From: Psychrobacter sp. 5A.1 | GTDB taxonomy: Bacteria > Pseudomonadota > Gammaproteobacteria > Pseudomonadales > Moraxellaceae | Length of the DNA stretch: 64,000 nucleotides | Assembly: GCF_030407455.1 (NCBI RefSeq) | Contig: NZ_JASDDJ010000004.1 | Location: 16,769 to 80,768, forward strand | Direction: 5' to 3' | Shown: in pieces, positions 1 to 8,539 of the stretch | Numbering within the stretch: position 1 is the first letter of the stretch | Layout of the letters: each line of letters begins with the position of its first letter | The notes under the pieces: generated by a model | Told to the model about the DNA's origin: nothing | The model's database searches: none | What the model saw: the letters and a program-made list of their open reading frames with translations, nothing else | Made by a program: the position numbers and the translations under genes

Positions 1-145
1 ACCCTGCGGCTTGTACCGTTGTTGATGTCGCTGACAAACCTGTAAGCAGCAAACCACTAGCGATAGCAAGTGCTAAGGGATACGACTTTCTTGGACGAGT
101 ACTACCAGTGAGCGATAGGGATTTTCGTAATGTCTTGATGGGCAT
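1..145 (-). CDS. N-terminal part of an exported protein, cut by the window edge
   Basis: Only the first 48 codons are inside the window. They begin MPIKTLRKSL, followed by a basic stretch, a hydrophobic core near residues 25-40 and an Ala-rich end (TTVQAAG), which together form a typical signal peptide. The ATG at 143-145 has a weak TAGG-type ribosome site upstream. The gene starts 47 bases after the stop of the DsbD-alpha-like gene on the same strand, so they are probably co-transcribed. Both proteins share a QAAG sequence at the end of the signal region. A thiol-redox protein such as DsbD would fit the context, but nothing of the mature part is visible and this is only a guess. Confidence 0.6.
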   Translation of the reverse strand, partial: MPIKTLRKSLSLTGSTRPRKSYPLALAIASGLLLTGLSATSTTVQAAG

Positions 146-192
146 GAATGACTACCTATTATTACCGATAACTGAATCGACCTACTCAATAT

Positions 193-741
193 TTATTTGC
201 GTGTCGCAGCAATGTTTATCTTGGTTTTGACTTTTTCTGGTGGATAGCACAGTCCAGCTTTTGCACACCCTTGCCAACCAATAATAATAGGGGCGTTTTT
301 GGCTCCTTTACCGTTGCTGGTAGTCAGTATCGTGGTTGCGATGACGCTCCTTTGCGTAAATACAGGAACCTGACCAAAGGTCGGATCATCGATTGATACT
401 GGTGCCTGATTAAAGGTAAACGGTGTCGCTTTTATCCCTTTAGGAAAGCTTAAAGTGAGCTGATCTTTGTAGACGTAATGCCCTGGTGTGATATCAAAGT
501 TGATAGATAGTCGTGTGCCTTTGGAAGTCGCTTTGGTACTACTGACGACCTGAAAAGCGTCATCAACTGGTAAGAATTTCGATTTTGACGAGCCATTATT
601 GTTAAATAAGTCGTTTAGTCCTGCCGCTTGCGCACTGACCGATGTCATTGACAAGACAGTTGCTAATGAAGTACTTGCGACGGTTAAAACCAATTTATAA
701 AGGTTTTTAGAAAAGTATTTATTAAACTGTTGGATCGACAT
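193..741 (-). CDS. Stand-alone DsbD N-terminal (alpha) domain protein, periplasmic
   Basis: A 182-residue protein with a signal peptide (about residues 1-40, ending SVSAQAA) and one immunoglobulin-like DsbD-alpha domain. The diagnostic motif is GWQGCAKAGLCYPP at about residues 155-168, with the cysteine pair Cys159 and Cys165 that in DsbD passes electrons to DsbC, DsbG and CcmG. Full-length DsbD is over 550 residues, with eight membrane helices and a thioredoxin domain; none of that is here. AAAGG lies 9 bases before the ATG. It precedes another exported protein that runs off the window. It probably acts as a periplasmic thiol shuttle; its membrane electron donor is not visible. Confidence 0.8.
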   Translation of the reverse strand: MSIQQFNKYFSKNLYKLVLTVASTSLATVLSMTSVSAQAAGLNDLFNNNGSSKSKFLPVDDAFQVVSSTKATSKGTRLSINFDITPGHYVYKDQLTLSFPKGIKATPFTFNQAPVSIDDPTFGQVPVFTQRSVIATTILTTSNGKGAKNAPIIIGWQGCAKAGLCYPPEKVKTKINIAATRK

Positions 742-852
742 AGATGATTACCTTTAATTGCAGTTTGCGATGACTGTGTTACCGAGCGCTTAGATATATT
801 TATAGCACTGACTATCAAACTTGTATTGGACAGTAGGTAGTTTATCTACTGA

Positions 853-892
853 TAAAAAATATCAACCAATAAAAGATTATTGGTTGATATTT
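853..892 (-). terminator. Rho-independent terminator after gspG
   Basis: A perfect inverted repeat (AAATATCAACCAAT pairing with ATTGGTTGATATTT, short AT-rich loop) is followed on the minus strand by a run of six T. It lies about 95 bases downstream of the gspG stop and would end that transcript. Confidence 0.75.
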
Positions 893-986
893 ATAAGTTA
901 TTGGACATGCATCGATGAACGAATGTTTCATTCTACAAAGCGATATCAATATCAGAATTTGTTCTTTATACGTATGTTATTAAGCT

Positions 987-1424
987 TTATAGCTGAGCAT
1001 AAAGATCAGTATCTTGACCTTCACCGCCTTGTTGACCATCTGCACCTAATGAAAATAAGTCATAAGGTCGCCCTTCACCGCCTGGTGCAACATATTGCAT
1101 CTCATTTTCCCAACCATCAGTTGGGTAGCCACCTTTAATATAACCACCTTCAGGATAGTTTTTTGCATCCGCAGGTGGTGTTGTAAGCGCCTCTAAACCT
1201 TGAGCGGTGGTCGGATAGCGTGAATTATCAACTTTATACATATCCAGCGCGTTTGAGACTGTGGCAAGTGCGGTTTCAGTCGTTTTGATGCGAGCTTTAT
1301 CGCTTTGCCCGACTACTTTTGGCACCACTAAACCAGCAAGAATGGCGAGGATCACGATGACAACCATAATCTCAATAAGGGTAAACCCTGCTTGGCCTGA
1401 CTTTTTCGGCAAACCACGATACAC
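987..1424 (-). CDS. gspG: Type II secretion major pseudopilin GspG
   Basis: Major pseudopilin of the type II secretion pseudopilus. The class III leader reads KKSGQAG, then the mature N-terminus FTLIEIMVVIVILAILAGLV, the prepilin peptidase (PilD/GspO) substrate and packing helix with the conserved Glu5. The globular part has the family hallmarks YPTTAQGLEAL, GWENEMQYVAPG and an acidic C-terminus with a calcium-site-like DLFSLGADGQQGGEG. I chose a GTG start at 1422-1424 because AAGGA lies about 10 bases upstream and the 145-residue product matches the usual GspG length. The in-frame ATG at 1547 would give a 57-residue leader and has no ribosome site. gspF and gspE lie elsewhere in the window, so the T2SS genes are dispersed. 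Confidence 0.9.
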   Translation of the reverse strand: MYRGLPKKSGQAGFTLIEIMVVIVILAILAGLVVPKVVGQSDKARIKTTETALATVSNALDMYKVDNSRYPTTAQGLEALTTPPADAKNYPEGGYIKGGYPTDGWENEMQYVAPGGEGRPYDLFSLGADGQQGGEGQDTDLYAQL

Positions 1425-1931
1425 AAATGAGGAGTCCTTCTTATGGTCGTTTATTATTGTTGAATGAGATTGGGTATCCTGAATAGCATTTTTTGGGATC
1501 GTATTTACTTGGAGTTTGTCAGTCATAGTCATCGCTTTGGTCATCACAGTTATGCAAATAGTAAAAGTGGCGTTTTAGTGGCACTCATTCATGGTGTATC
1601 AATGAGCTTTGAAACCATCATCACTATAAACCATGATTTTATTTTTATCCAGCATTGCGATTCGATCACCGTGTCAGTCAATTATAAATGATGGTAGACA
1701 CCAAATTTATGGCTTTTGATCCGCGTTCACTATAGCGCGGAGCATGTATTTACCATAGCAAAAATGCTGCCCAGTCAACAATATACAACAGTAAGCAAAC
1801 CTTAAGAAAGCTAACGCAAGATTTAGCAAGCAGGACAATATGAATAAGATAAGGACAATGTCGGGTGGCAGCGTAGAAAATAGCGGTAACTGGCTGTAGG
1901 TATTCAATGAACGATCAGCTCGAACCATGCC
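1425..1931. other. Gap between gspF and gspG
   Basis: About 500 bases without a gene I can support. A 73-codon minus-strand frame (1707-1928) starts three bases after the gspF stop, but it has no recognisable domain or conserved motif. The gspG promoter should lie here. Confidence 0.4.
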
Positions 1932-3134
1932 TTAGCCAGCTAAATCGTTCATATTGACGATTGGCAGCATGACCGCCATCACGATAACCATCACCACCAT
2001 GCCCATCAGCACCAGCATCAATGGCTCAAGTAATGACAGCAAAGTACTGATAAAATTGGTTGCTTCCGCTTCCTGCATGTTGGCAGCACGGCTGAGCATG
2101 TTTTCAAGCTCGCCTGAGTTTTCACCACTTTTAATCATTTGCACCATCATCGGTGGAAAATAAGTAGACTTTTCTAGTTGGCTAGACAAACTAGAGCCTT
2201 CCGTGACCCTATCGGCAGCGGTGATAATGGTTTTTTGAATATGTAAATTGGTCGCTACTGCAGCACCAATATGTAGTGCCTCAATCAACGGCACTCCTGA
2301 GCGTACTAGTATCGCAAGGGTACTGGCAAAACGTGCAGCATTCAGCCCTTTGGATAATCGGGCTAGTATCGGTAGTCTAAGCACCACGCTATCAATCGCC
2401 AATTTACCTGCTTGCGTTTGGGCGAAACGATAGAATAACAGTGCCGTCCCTGCCAATACCAACAGCATCAACCACCACCACTGAGTAATGATATTCGATA
2501 GCGTGAGGACGATCTGGGTAATCAGAGGTAGCGCTTGCTCAGACTGCTCAAAGACTTTGACAATTTTGGGCACCACAAAGCTCATTAGCCCCATAATCAC
2601 ACCAATCGCCATCACCATAAGGACAATCGGATAGACCATTGCCCCTTGGATTTTCTTTTGGAGGGCAAATCGGTTTTCGGTATAGTCTGCTAGCTGATTG
2701 AGGATAAGGTCAAGATGACCAGATTTTTCGCCTGCCGCAATCGTAGCGATATATAACGGTGGAAAGCTAGCGGCTTGTTGTAGCGCACGCGCTAAGCTCA
2801 GTCCTTCTAAGACATGTGAGCGTACCGCAAGCATCAGCGATTTAATATGAGTCTTTGGCGATTGTTTGGCGACCGCTGCCAAGGTTTCTTCGAGTGGGAT
2901 ACCCGCTGCCAGTAATACAGATAACTGACGTGTCAACAATGCCAACTCGTATGCAGACGGTTTTTTGTAGCGGTTTTTGCTCTGACTCTGCCGGTCATTG
3001 ACAGGATGGACTTCAACGGGTGTCCATTGCTTATCACGCAGCTGCTGGCGAACCTGCCGCGCAGAATCCCCTTCTAGCAAGCCTTTTTGGACACCACCGT
3101 GGTCATCAAGCGCTTTAAAATGATAAGCAGGCAT
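1932..3134 (-). CDS. gspF: Type II secretion inner-membrane platform protein GspF
   Basis: A 400-residue polytopic protein of the T2SS platform that couples the GspE ATPase to the pseudopilus. The N-terminal 60 residues match the short GspF lead-in (YHFKALDDHGGVQKGLLEGDSARQVRQQL). Two copies of the T2SSF helical domain follow (about 70-195 and 270-395), with the motifs LLAAGIPLEETLAAVAKQ and LVRSGVPLIEALHIGAAV. Membrane segments lie near 168-195, 218-240 and 370-395. Length and architecture are normal for the family. It lies upstream of gspG on the same strand, separated by about 500 bases; gspE is about 7 kb away. Confidence 0.92.
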   Translation of the reverse strand: MPAYHFKALDDHGGVQKGLLEGDSARQVRQQLRDKQWTPVEVHPVNDRQSQSKNRYKKPSAYELALLTRQLSVLLAAGIPLEETLAAVAKQSPKTHIKSLMLAVRSHVLEGLSLARALQQAASFPPLYIATIAAGEKSGHLDLILNQLADYTENRFALQKKIQGAMVYPIVLMVMAIGVIMGLMSFVVPKIVKVFEQSEQALPLITQIVLTLSNIITQWWWLMLLVLAGTALLFYRFAQTQAGKLAIDSVVLRLPILARLSKGLNAARFASTLAILVRSGVPLIEALHIGAAVATNLHIQKTIITAADRVTEGSSLSSQLEKSTYFPPMMVQMIKSGENSGELENMLSRAANMQEAEATNFISTLLSLLEPLMLVLMGMVVMVIVMAVMLPIVNMNDLAG

Positions 3135-3203
3135 AGCAGCAGATATCCTAAGAAACTCACAGATAGATAATTATAGTTTATGGCTTAACAAAAGGGTCAG
3201 CAC

Positions 3204-4265
3204 TTAAAAAAGCGGTGTCGAGTCATTACTATCAGGCATCAAGCCTTGTAATAATAAGACATCCAAATGCTGCTGCTGTAGTTTTTTATCAAAATCATTA
3301 ACTTCCGCAATCAGCATTCTCTCAATACGTTTATCACTGGCAAAAACGCTCAATCGCGCACAGATAACGGCCAGCTGATAGATGCGTTTTTTGCAATAAC
3401 CATCTAAACCCTGTAATAGCCGGACCATATGCGGGGTTTCAAGGCTAGCATAATCATAGTCAGCGACTACTTGCTGCCCAAGTGCTGTGACGCCATAGCT
3501 TATCGACAGGTGCGCACAATAATAACAACTGAATAAATAGCCAACCACATGGCCGATGTAATAGCCTCGATCATAGGTAAAACTACTCACACCAAAGTGA
3601 CCAAGTACGTAGCTGTTGAGACTGCCTTGATCACGAATTGGCTTGCCGTGTTTTAGCTTACCCACTGTAGCAAAGCATAGCGGGTTTCGCCCATCTTGAG
3701 TAGTAAGCTGCCAACCAGCTGGCTGCTGCGCTGGCATATGACGCACGATATCTGCAATAACATCATCAACCACATGCAGCTGATGCCAGAGTCTTTCAAG
3801 CGTATCAACATCCATCAGCCCGCGCTTATCGAGCTGCTGAGCGAGTAAGTATTGCTGATATTCTGCGAATTGCAGCTTGAGGGTTTGTACTAAATAAGTG
3901 GGACGCGTATTGGCCGACGCCATGTATAACAATCGAGTGCGTTCATGTTGAGTATGATAAAGCGCAACACGCTGTGCAGCAATACTTGATTCTTGCGCCG
4001 CAGTTTTTGCAGTGGCTGTAAGTGTATCAGACGACTCCGCTGCGATGGCTTCCGTGGCGGTTTCATTGGCATCTGACAAGGTAAACATCGTCAGTAATGC
4101 CGCTTTGTCAGGTGTCGCTACTATAGTATCTTTCGGCGCAGTTTTGCCGACATGCGAGTGATCTATAGCAGTGTTTTTATTAACATTACTTTCTTTTTTA
4201 GCAGTGGCAGTAGCGTCTTGTCGGCTATTGCTTCCCGCACTTAGCTTTGCGGTCGGTTCAGTCAT
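3204..4265 (-). CDS. Uncharacterised 353-residue protein
   Basis: I do not recognise this family. The first ~110 residues are low-complexity, rich in Ala, Thr, Ser and Lys, and probably disordered. The remainder is soluble and mostly helical. It contains a Cys/His-bearing segment near residues 235-255 (YLFSCYYCAHLSISYG) and a glycine/aromatic stretch (FGVSSFTYDRGYYIGHVVGY) before it. There is no signal peptide and no convincing membrane helix. The gene lies 69 bases upstream of gspF on the same strand, so co-transcription is possible, but nothing in the sequence ties it to secretion. Upstream lie two terminators and a tRNA cluster. Confidence 0.65.
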   Translation of the reverse strand: MTEPTAKLSAGSNSRQDATATAKKESNVNKNTAIDHSHVGKTAPKDTIVATPDKAALLTMFTLSDANETATEAIAAESSDTLTATAKTAAQESSIAAQRVALYHTQHERTRLLYMASANTRPTYLVQTLKLQFAEYQQYLLAQQLDKRGLMDVDTLERLWHQLHVVDDVIADIVRHMPAQQPAGWQLTTQDGRNPLCFATVGKLKHGKPIRDQGSLNSYVLGHFGVSSFTYDRGYYIGHVVGYLFSCYYCAHLSISYGVTALGQQVVADYDYASLETPHMVRLLQGLDGYCKKRIYQLAVICARLSVFASDKRIERMLIAEVNDFDKKLQQQHLDVLLLQGLMPDSNDSTPLF

Positions 4266-4482
4266 AACATACCATCAGCAGCGAAAATAAACATCGTCTA
4301 GATCCTTTTATATATCTATCATACAAGGACGTATCACGCGCTAAAAAACAAACGCTTCTACCTCGACGACTCATCAACCCATAGTACCTGAACACAGACT
4401 CGTTGTCAGCTGTACTTAACTAAAATAGCGTGAGCAGAGAGTTTGACATCTTGCTCCTATAGATAATGGTTATTCACAAAGC

Positions 4483-4527
4483 AAAAAAAGCGCTAAGGAT
4501 ACATGGGTAACCTTAACGCTTTTCGTT
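4483..4527 (-). terminator. Terminator between the tRNA cluster and the downstream gene
   Basis: Stem 4489-4498 pairs with 4511-4520 (AGCGCTAAGG with CCTTAACGCT, one mismatch). It is flanked by seven A on the plus strand (a T run on the minus strand) and by TTTT on the other side, so it may work in both directions. Confidence 0.7.
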
Positions 4528-4566
4528 TCATAAGAATAATGCAAACAATGAAAATCAAACAGGCAT

Positions 4567-4587
4567 AAAAAAACGCCATCAAGGGCG
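4567..4587 (-). terminator. Terminator after tRNA-His
   Basis: CGCC and GGCG enclose a six-base loop, followed on the minus strand by seven T. It lies about 65 bases downstream of the tRNA-His 3' end and should end the tRNA transcript. Confidence 0.7.
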
Positions 4588-4653
4588 AGTGCTATTACTT
4601 ATATAAGTTTTACATTAAGAAAGGATATATGCAGAGGTCATACAGAAAAAATA

Positions 4654-4730
4654 TGGGGCGACTGATGGGACTCGAACCCACGACAACCGAGATCACAACC
4701 CGGGGCTCTACCAACTGAGCTACAACCGCC
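4654..4730 (-). tRNA. tRNA-His (GTG)
   Basis: A cloverleaf folds cleanly, with anticodon GTG in the loop TTGTGAT. The extra 5' G (G-1) opposite C73 is present, the hallmark of histidine tRNA. The T loop reads GGTTCGAGTCC and the CCA end is encoded. It is the last tRNA of the cluster transcribed from about 5.1 kb. Confidence 0.96.
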
Positions 4731-4770
4731 ATAACTATTGCCAAAGAATAGGCAAGATTTGCAGGCTAAA

Positions 4771-4847
4771 TGGTGCGCCTGGCAGGATTCGAACCTGCGG
4801 CCACCTCCTTAGAAGGGAGATGCTCTATCCAGCTGAGCTACAGGCGC
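4771..4847 (-). tRNA. tRNA-Arg (TCT)
   Basis: The cloverleaf has acceptor stem GCGCCTG paired with CAGGCGC, anticodon TCT in the loop CTTCTAA, discriminator A and an encoded CCA. It reads AGA codons. It lies between tRNA-Pro and tRNA-His on the same strand. Confidence 0.96.
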
Positions 4848-4923
4848 TCTTAGAGGACTTTTATATATTAAAACCAGTTTACAATATAATTTTTATTATA
4901 TCAAAAACCAAACTATTATACAT

Positions 4924-4943
4924 AAAAAAAAGCCTGTAAGGCT
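4924..4943 (-). terminator. Short hairpin with T run after tRNA-Pro
   Basis: AGCC and GGCT enclose a five-base loop, followed on the minus strand by eight T. It lies just after tRNA-Pro and may attenuate read-through into tRNA-Arg and tRNA-His. The stem is short, so termination may be partial. Confidence 0.5.
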
Positions 4944-4955
4944 CTTAAAAATAGA

Positions 4956-5032
<77 letters not shown>

Positions 5033-5120
5033 AAAATTTCTATTATCACGATAGTTTGTTGCTTAACTTGTTATCAGAAATACTGCTAACTCGTTAATGT
5101 TCCTCGCTATCGAGGTGCAC

Positions 5121-5149
5121 ATATTAAGCGGAAACGGTGGTAGTGTCAA
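5121..5149 (-). promoter_or_regulatory. Consensus sigma-70 promoter of the tRNA cluster
   Basis: On the minus strand TTGACA, a 17-base spacer and TAATAT, with a GC-rich discriminator after the -10 and a very AT-rich stretch (about 5150-5210) upstream that could act as an UP element. The layout is typical of a strong, stringently controlled stable-RNA promoter. Confidence 0.8.
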
Positions 5150-5266
5150 CACTTATTTTTGATTAATTTAAAAAATTTCTAAATTATTTCAAAAACACCT
5201 ACTTTTCATCAAAACAGCTTAAACAAAAAGTCTTTCCTACGACGGCGCTAACCATCGATAGCGCCA

Positions 5267-6757
5267 TTATACTCGATTCAAGGCCGAACACAAGCGCTCG
5301 TTTATCGTTCCAGTAAAGACATTAAATGGTATGAGCCATAACTGAGCAGAATTCATATTATTATCAATATCTTGACCATTCAGAGACCGTTGACTAAGTG
5401 CTATCGGTTGTCTCTCATCACCTTGTACAGGATAAACCAACCAGACTTGCTCTGCTTGGTAAGCCTGTGCATAGCTGGTCAATTGATAAGCGTCGCTTGC
5501 ACTAATAGCAGCGGCATGCGGTAAATATTTCCATTTAATATCGATGACATGGCTGTAGCGACCTTTTGCTTTGGTTTCAATAACCACAGTATCTTTCTGA
5601 TTTTGGCCACTATCATCAGCAGCAGTTTTATATATCAGCAAGTCAGGTCGTATAGATAAGCATGCTTGTCCTGCGGCATCGTTTAGCCAGACACGTTGGG
5701 TCTGATAAAAAGGACGGTAATTGTCGCTTAATTGCTGAAACATCGACGCGATACGCTGACTTGCCCATTGCTCAAAAGCTTGATTCATATCAATCAGCAA
5801 ACACAGTCTCAGCTGAGAGGGCGTTTGGTTGGCTGGAGCAATGCCATTACCTGTCGCAGTGTCTGTCTGTTTTAATAACCAGTATGCCAAATCTACTAAC
5901 TGCTGCGCGGCATGTAATTTTTGCTTTTGAAGCGGCTGAGCATCTAGCTGGCGTTTTGCTTGAGCATAGATGAGCTCTAGCTGCGGCAGCTCACGATGAG
6001 TCAGCATAGATAGCGGCTGCCATGGCTGAAATAGGTGCGAAAACGTCGATTTGGACAATAAAGGCGTCAAGTACACCAATGCACTTTTAATCAACCGATT
6101 GGCCAACATGTCATGACTCAACAAACTGCTTTCACAGACGAATTTATGCGGTTGCGTATTGTTCTGGCGTAGCTGCTCTTTAATGAGCAATCGCCCCTGT
6201 AAGGCTGTCTGGTTGTTGATTTGCGTCTGATAGTGTTTGGTTGGTTGATAATACATCAAGCGCTGTAAAAACTGTGTGATGAGCCAGTCTGATAGAGGCA
6301 GCACTTCTAGCGGTAAAGGCACTGACTTCGAGCTGAATTGACCGACGTTTTTTGTATTGGGCAGTTTATTTTTTTTAGGTGTATCAAGGCGCGCCAAATC
6401 CAATAGCATGCCTTGCACCCAGTAACGGGTTTGGACGATATCGTTATTCTGAGTAGATTTATTCAGCTTTGGCAATAGCTCAAGCGTCGTGCCACTAGGC
6501 AGTAGAATAATCCCGATATAATGGCCGACCTTAAGTTGCCACTGGCCTTGCTTACGCTTGATCGTAAATACGGCAAGCTCTTGTGCCAGCAGCCAATCGA
6601 AGTCAGACGCATGCAAAAAATCATGCACGGTCAGACGCTGATGCTCAAACACTGTGATGACATTTGCCATGGCGATATTACCGTCAGGTCTACGATTCTG
6701 AAGGCTATCTGCACTAATACACTGAGCGTTAGTGTAATGTCGATTATTGGTGATCAC
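5267..6757 (-). CDS. mcrC: McrC-family nuclease subunit of a McrBC type IV restriction system
   Basis: A 496-residue protein with the McrC/LlaJI layout: an N-terminal beta-rich region (HYIGIILLPSGTTLELLPKL), a helical middle part (ALQGRLLIKEQL, SLLSHDMLANRLIKSAL), then a C-terminal PD-(D/E)xK nuclease core with IRPDLLIYK and VIDIKWKYL supplying the catalytic Asp and Asp-x-Lys. The start is GTG at 6755-6757: AAGGTGG sits 7 bases upstream, immediately after the mcrB stop, with a 15-base gap. An ATG at 6670 also exists but has a poorer site. In known systems McrC supplies the nuclease and stimulates the GTPase of McrB, cutting modified DNA. Confidence 0.88.
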   Translation of the reverse strand: MITNNRHYTNAQCISADSLQNRRPDGNIAMANVITVFEHQRLTVHDFLHASDFDWLLAQELAVFTIKRKQGQWQLKVGHYIGIILLPSGTTLELLPKLNKSTQNNDIVQTRYWVQGMLLDLARLDTPKKNKLPNTKNVGQFSSKSVPLPLEVLPLSDWLITQFLQRLMYYQPTKHYQTQINNQTALQGRLLIKEQLRQNNTQPHKFVCESSLLSHDMLANRLIKSALVYLTPLLSKSTFSHLFQPWQPLSMLTHRELPQLELIYAQAKRQLDAQPLQKQKLHAAQQLVDLAYWLLKQTDTATGNGIAPANQTPSQLRLCLLIDMNQAFEQWASQRIASMFQQLSDNYRPFYQTQRVWLNDAAGQACLSIRPDLLIYKTAADDSGQNQKDTVVIETKAKGRYSHVIDIKWKYLPHAAAISASDAYQLTSYAQAYQAEQVWLVYPVQGDERQPIALSQRSLNGQDIDNNMNSAQLWLIPFNVFTGTINERLCSALNRV

Positions 6758-6772
6758 TAATCAGCCACCTTG

Positions 6773-8278
6773 CTAATATAAACGCTGGTAGAGCACGGCG
6801 TTATTAAACTCACCGCTATTGGCAATAAGATCTGCATTGATAGTATAACTGCCCATGTTCATGGATTGGCTGAGAAAAGAACCCTGCCCTGCAAACATTG
6901 AATGTTGAGCAGAGCCATTGTTTTGATTATCCATCGAATGAGGCAAGCCGTCATTTATCAGCGCTTGACTGTCCTGTATAAACTGCTTGTTTGTCGGCTG
7001 CTGGTCATCCCCAAAAATATACTGTAAGACAGCAACTTGGCCGCCCGCTGCCTGAGCCAACTGCGGGATGATTTGTTCGATGAGCGCTGTTTGCAATTGC
7101 TCTAATCGACTGACTGTGAACAAAAACGCATGGCCTAACTGCGCTTCTACTCCGAGCGTCTGTGCGATACGCCTGTTCAGGCCACTTAGCAATTTACTCA
7201 AGTCTATCGTAGCAGCTTCTGAACGGTCAGTCGCGCTGGTGTTATCATCGCTGCTGTCACTACTGGCATCAACAATAATTGACAATAAATCAGGCTGTGG
7301 CGGACAATCAATAAAGCGAAAACGTCGACGTAACGCCATATCAAGTGGCGCTAAAGAGTGATCTTGGGTATTCATAGTGGCATAGATATCAACGTTGGCG
7401 GGAACACTAAAAGCACGCCCAGAATACGCCAAATTTACTGTCATAGCATTCGGCTTGCCCGCACGTTTATCAGGCTCAATCAAACTAAGAAGCTCACCAA
7501 ACACCCGTGAGACATTGGCACGGTTAATTTCATCAATCAGCATGGCATAACGCTGCTGAGGGTCACGGGCGGCACGTTGGCATAGCTTTAAAAACGCTCC
7601 ATCTTGCACCGCGTAACTCATTTGAGTTTGATTAGAAGGGCTGTTATTTGCTTGTGCAGCACCACTCATGACAGGCCGTATACCTTCTACAAACTCTTCA
7701 TAACCATAGGCTTGATGGAAGCTCACCATACTAAAACGCTGTTGACCAAGCATTTGATTGTGATGGTGTTGGTTGTCATGCTGCGCCTGCTGAAACTCTG
7801 CTAATTCCTGCGACAAGTCTTGTAGTAGCCCCATACTCTCAGGCAATAAATACCATGCCCCACTATTGTCTTTATCAAAATAAGCTTGGCTAGCGCGGTT
7901 TTTATAGCTGACTGTTTCTGATGTGATGGAACAATGCATTTGCAGTACAGACCAAGCCGTATTGCTTAAGTTTTTTTCTCGATCATTTTGCGTTGCTTTT
8001 TTGGTAAAAAACTCATGGTTAACTAGCTCTGGCACTTTGACCAAGTCTTGCTTTTTTGATTGAAAATCTAAAAATATCAAGCATACAACCTCACGCCAAC
8101 TCAAACCTTGCAACAGCTGTCCTAATAAATCTTCATCGTCCATTTTGGGCAGATGATCGGTATATTGCTTCGCGATTTGTAGCAAGCGATAGGTTTTACC
8201 CGTACCAGCAACGCCTGTATAAATAAGATTGGTCGGTTCGTGAGTAGACATATCAGGCATAGCGTCATCCAGCATCAA
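6773..8278 (-). CDS. mcrB: McrB-family AAA+ GTPase subunit
   Basis: A 501-residue AAA+ motor of the McrB clade. Walker A GVAGTGKT is at residues 22-29, Walker B LIDE at 247-250, and the McrB signature MNTQDHS at 302-308, followed by the arginine-rich ALRRRF. SFHQAYGYEEFVEGIRP precedes Walker B, as in other McrB-like proteins. The AAA domain starts almost at residue 1, so the N-terminal DNA-reading domain of E. coli McrB is absent; substrate reading must use another region or McrC. It is the first gene of a two-gene operon with mcrC. There is no clear ribosome site at the ATG at 8278; nearby internal ATGs are alternatives. Confidence 0.88.
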   Translation of the reverse strand: MMLDDAMPDMSTHEPTNLIYTGVAGTGKTYRLLQIAKQYTDHLPKMDDEDLLGQLLQGLSWREVVCLIFLDFQSKKQDLVKVPELVNHEFFTKKATQNDREKNLSNTAWSVLQMHCSITSETVSYKNRASQAYFDKDNSGAWYLLPESMGLLQDLSQELAEFQQAQHDNQHHHNQMLGQQRFSMVSFHQAYGYEEFVEGIRPVMSGAAQANNSPSNQTQMSYAVQDGAFLKLCQRAARDPQQRYAMLIDEINRANVSRVFGELLSLIEPDKRAGKPNAMTVNLAYSGRAFSVPANVDIYATMNTQDHSLAPLDMALRRRFRFIDCPPQPDLLSIIVDASSDSSDDNTSATDRSEAATIDLSKLLSGLNRRIAQTLGVEAQLGHAFLFTVSRLEQLQTALIEQIIPQLAQAAGGQVAVLQYIFGDDQQPTNKQFIQDSQALINDGLPHSMDNQNNGSAQHSMFAGQGSFLSQSMNMGSYTINADLIANSGEFNNAVLYQRLY

Positions 8279-8539
8279 AAAATTTATAAAATAAAACGTA
8301 TAGGGTCTGTTGGTAATAGCAGTTCATACTTGTTAATGAAATCATGTAATGACATAGCCCAGCAACATAATTACGCTACTATTGTTTTGTAAGCGCAGCA
8401 GTTCATGCTAATAATACTAGGAAGGCGATGGTTAATGTACCATAGTGTTGATGGCAACTTTCATCATACACAACTTTTGTCGCTATCATAAAATCATGCC
8501 AAGAATGTCTTTCAACCCATATACATTAAGGAACTTTGT

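Noticed and set aside
821..1138. 105-codon plus-strand frame opposite gspG
   Set aside because: Overlaps the gspG terminator hairpin and the gspG 3' end; the sequence is antisense of a well-recognised gene.
1707..1928. 73-codon minus-strand frame three bases after gspF
   Set aside because: No motif, no credible ribosome site and no known T2SS counterpart; composition looks like translated spacer.
8300..8325. AGGGTCTGTTGGTAATAGCAG, similar to the end of the 271-bp element
   Set aside because: Only about ten bases match and no opposite end is nearby; too short to call.
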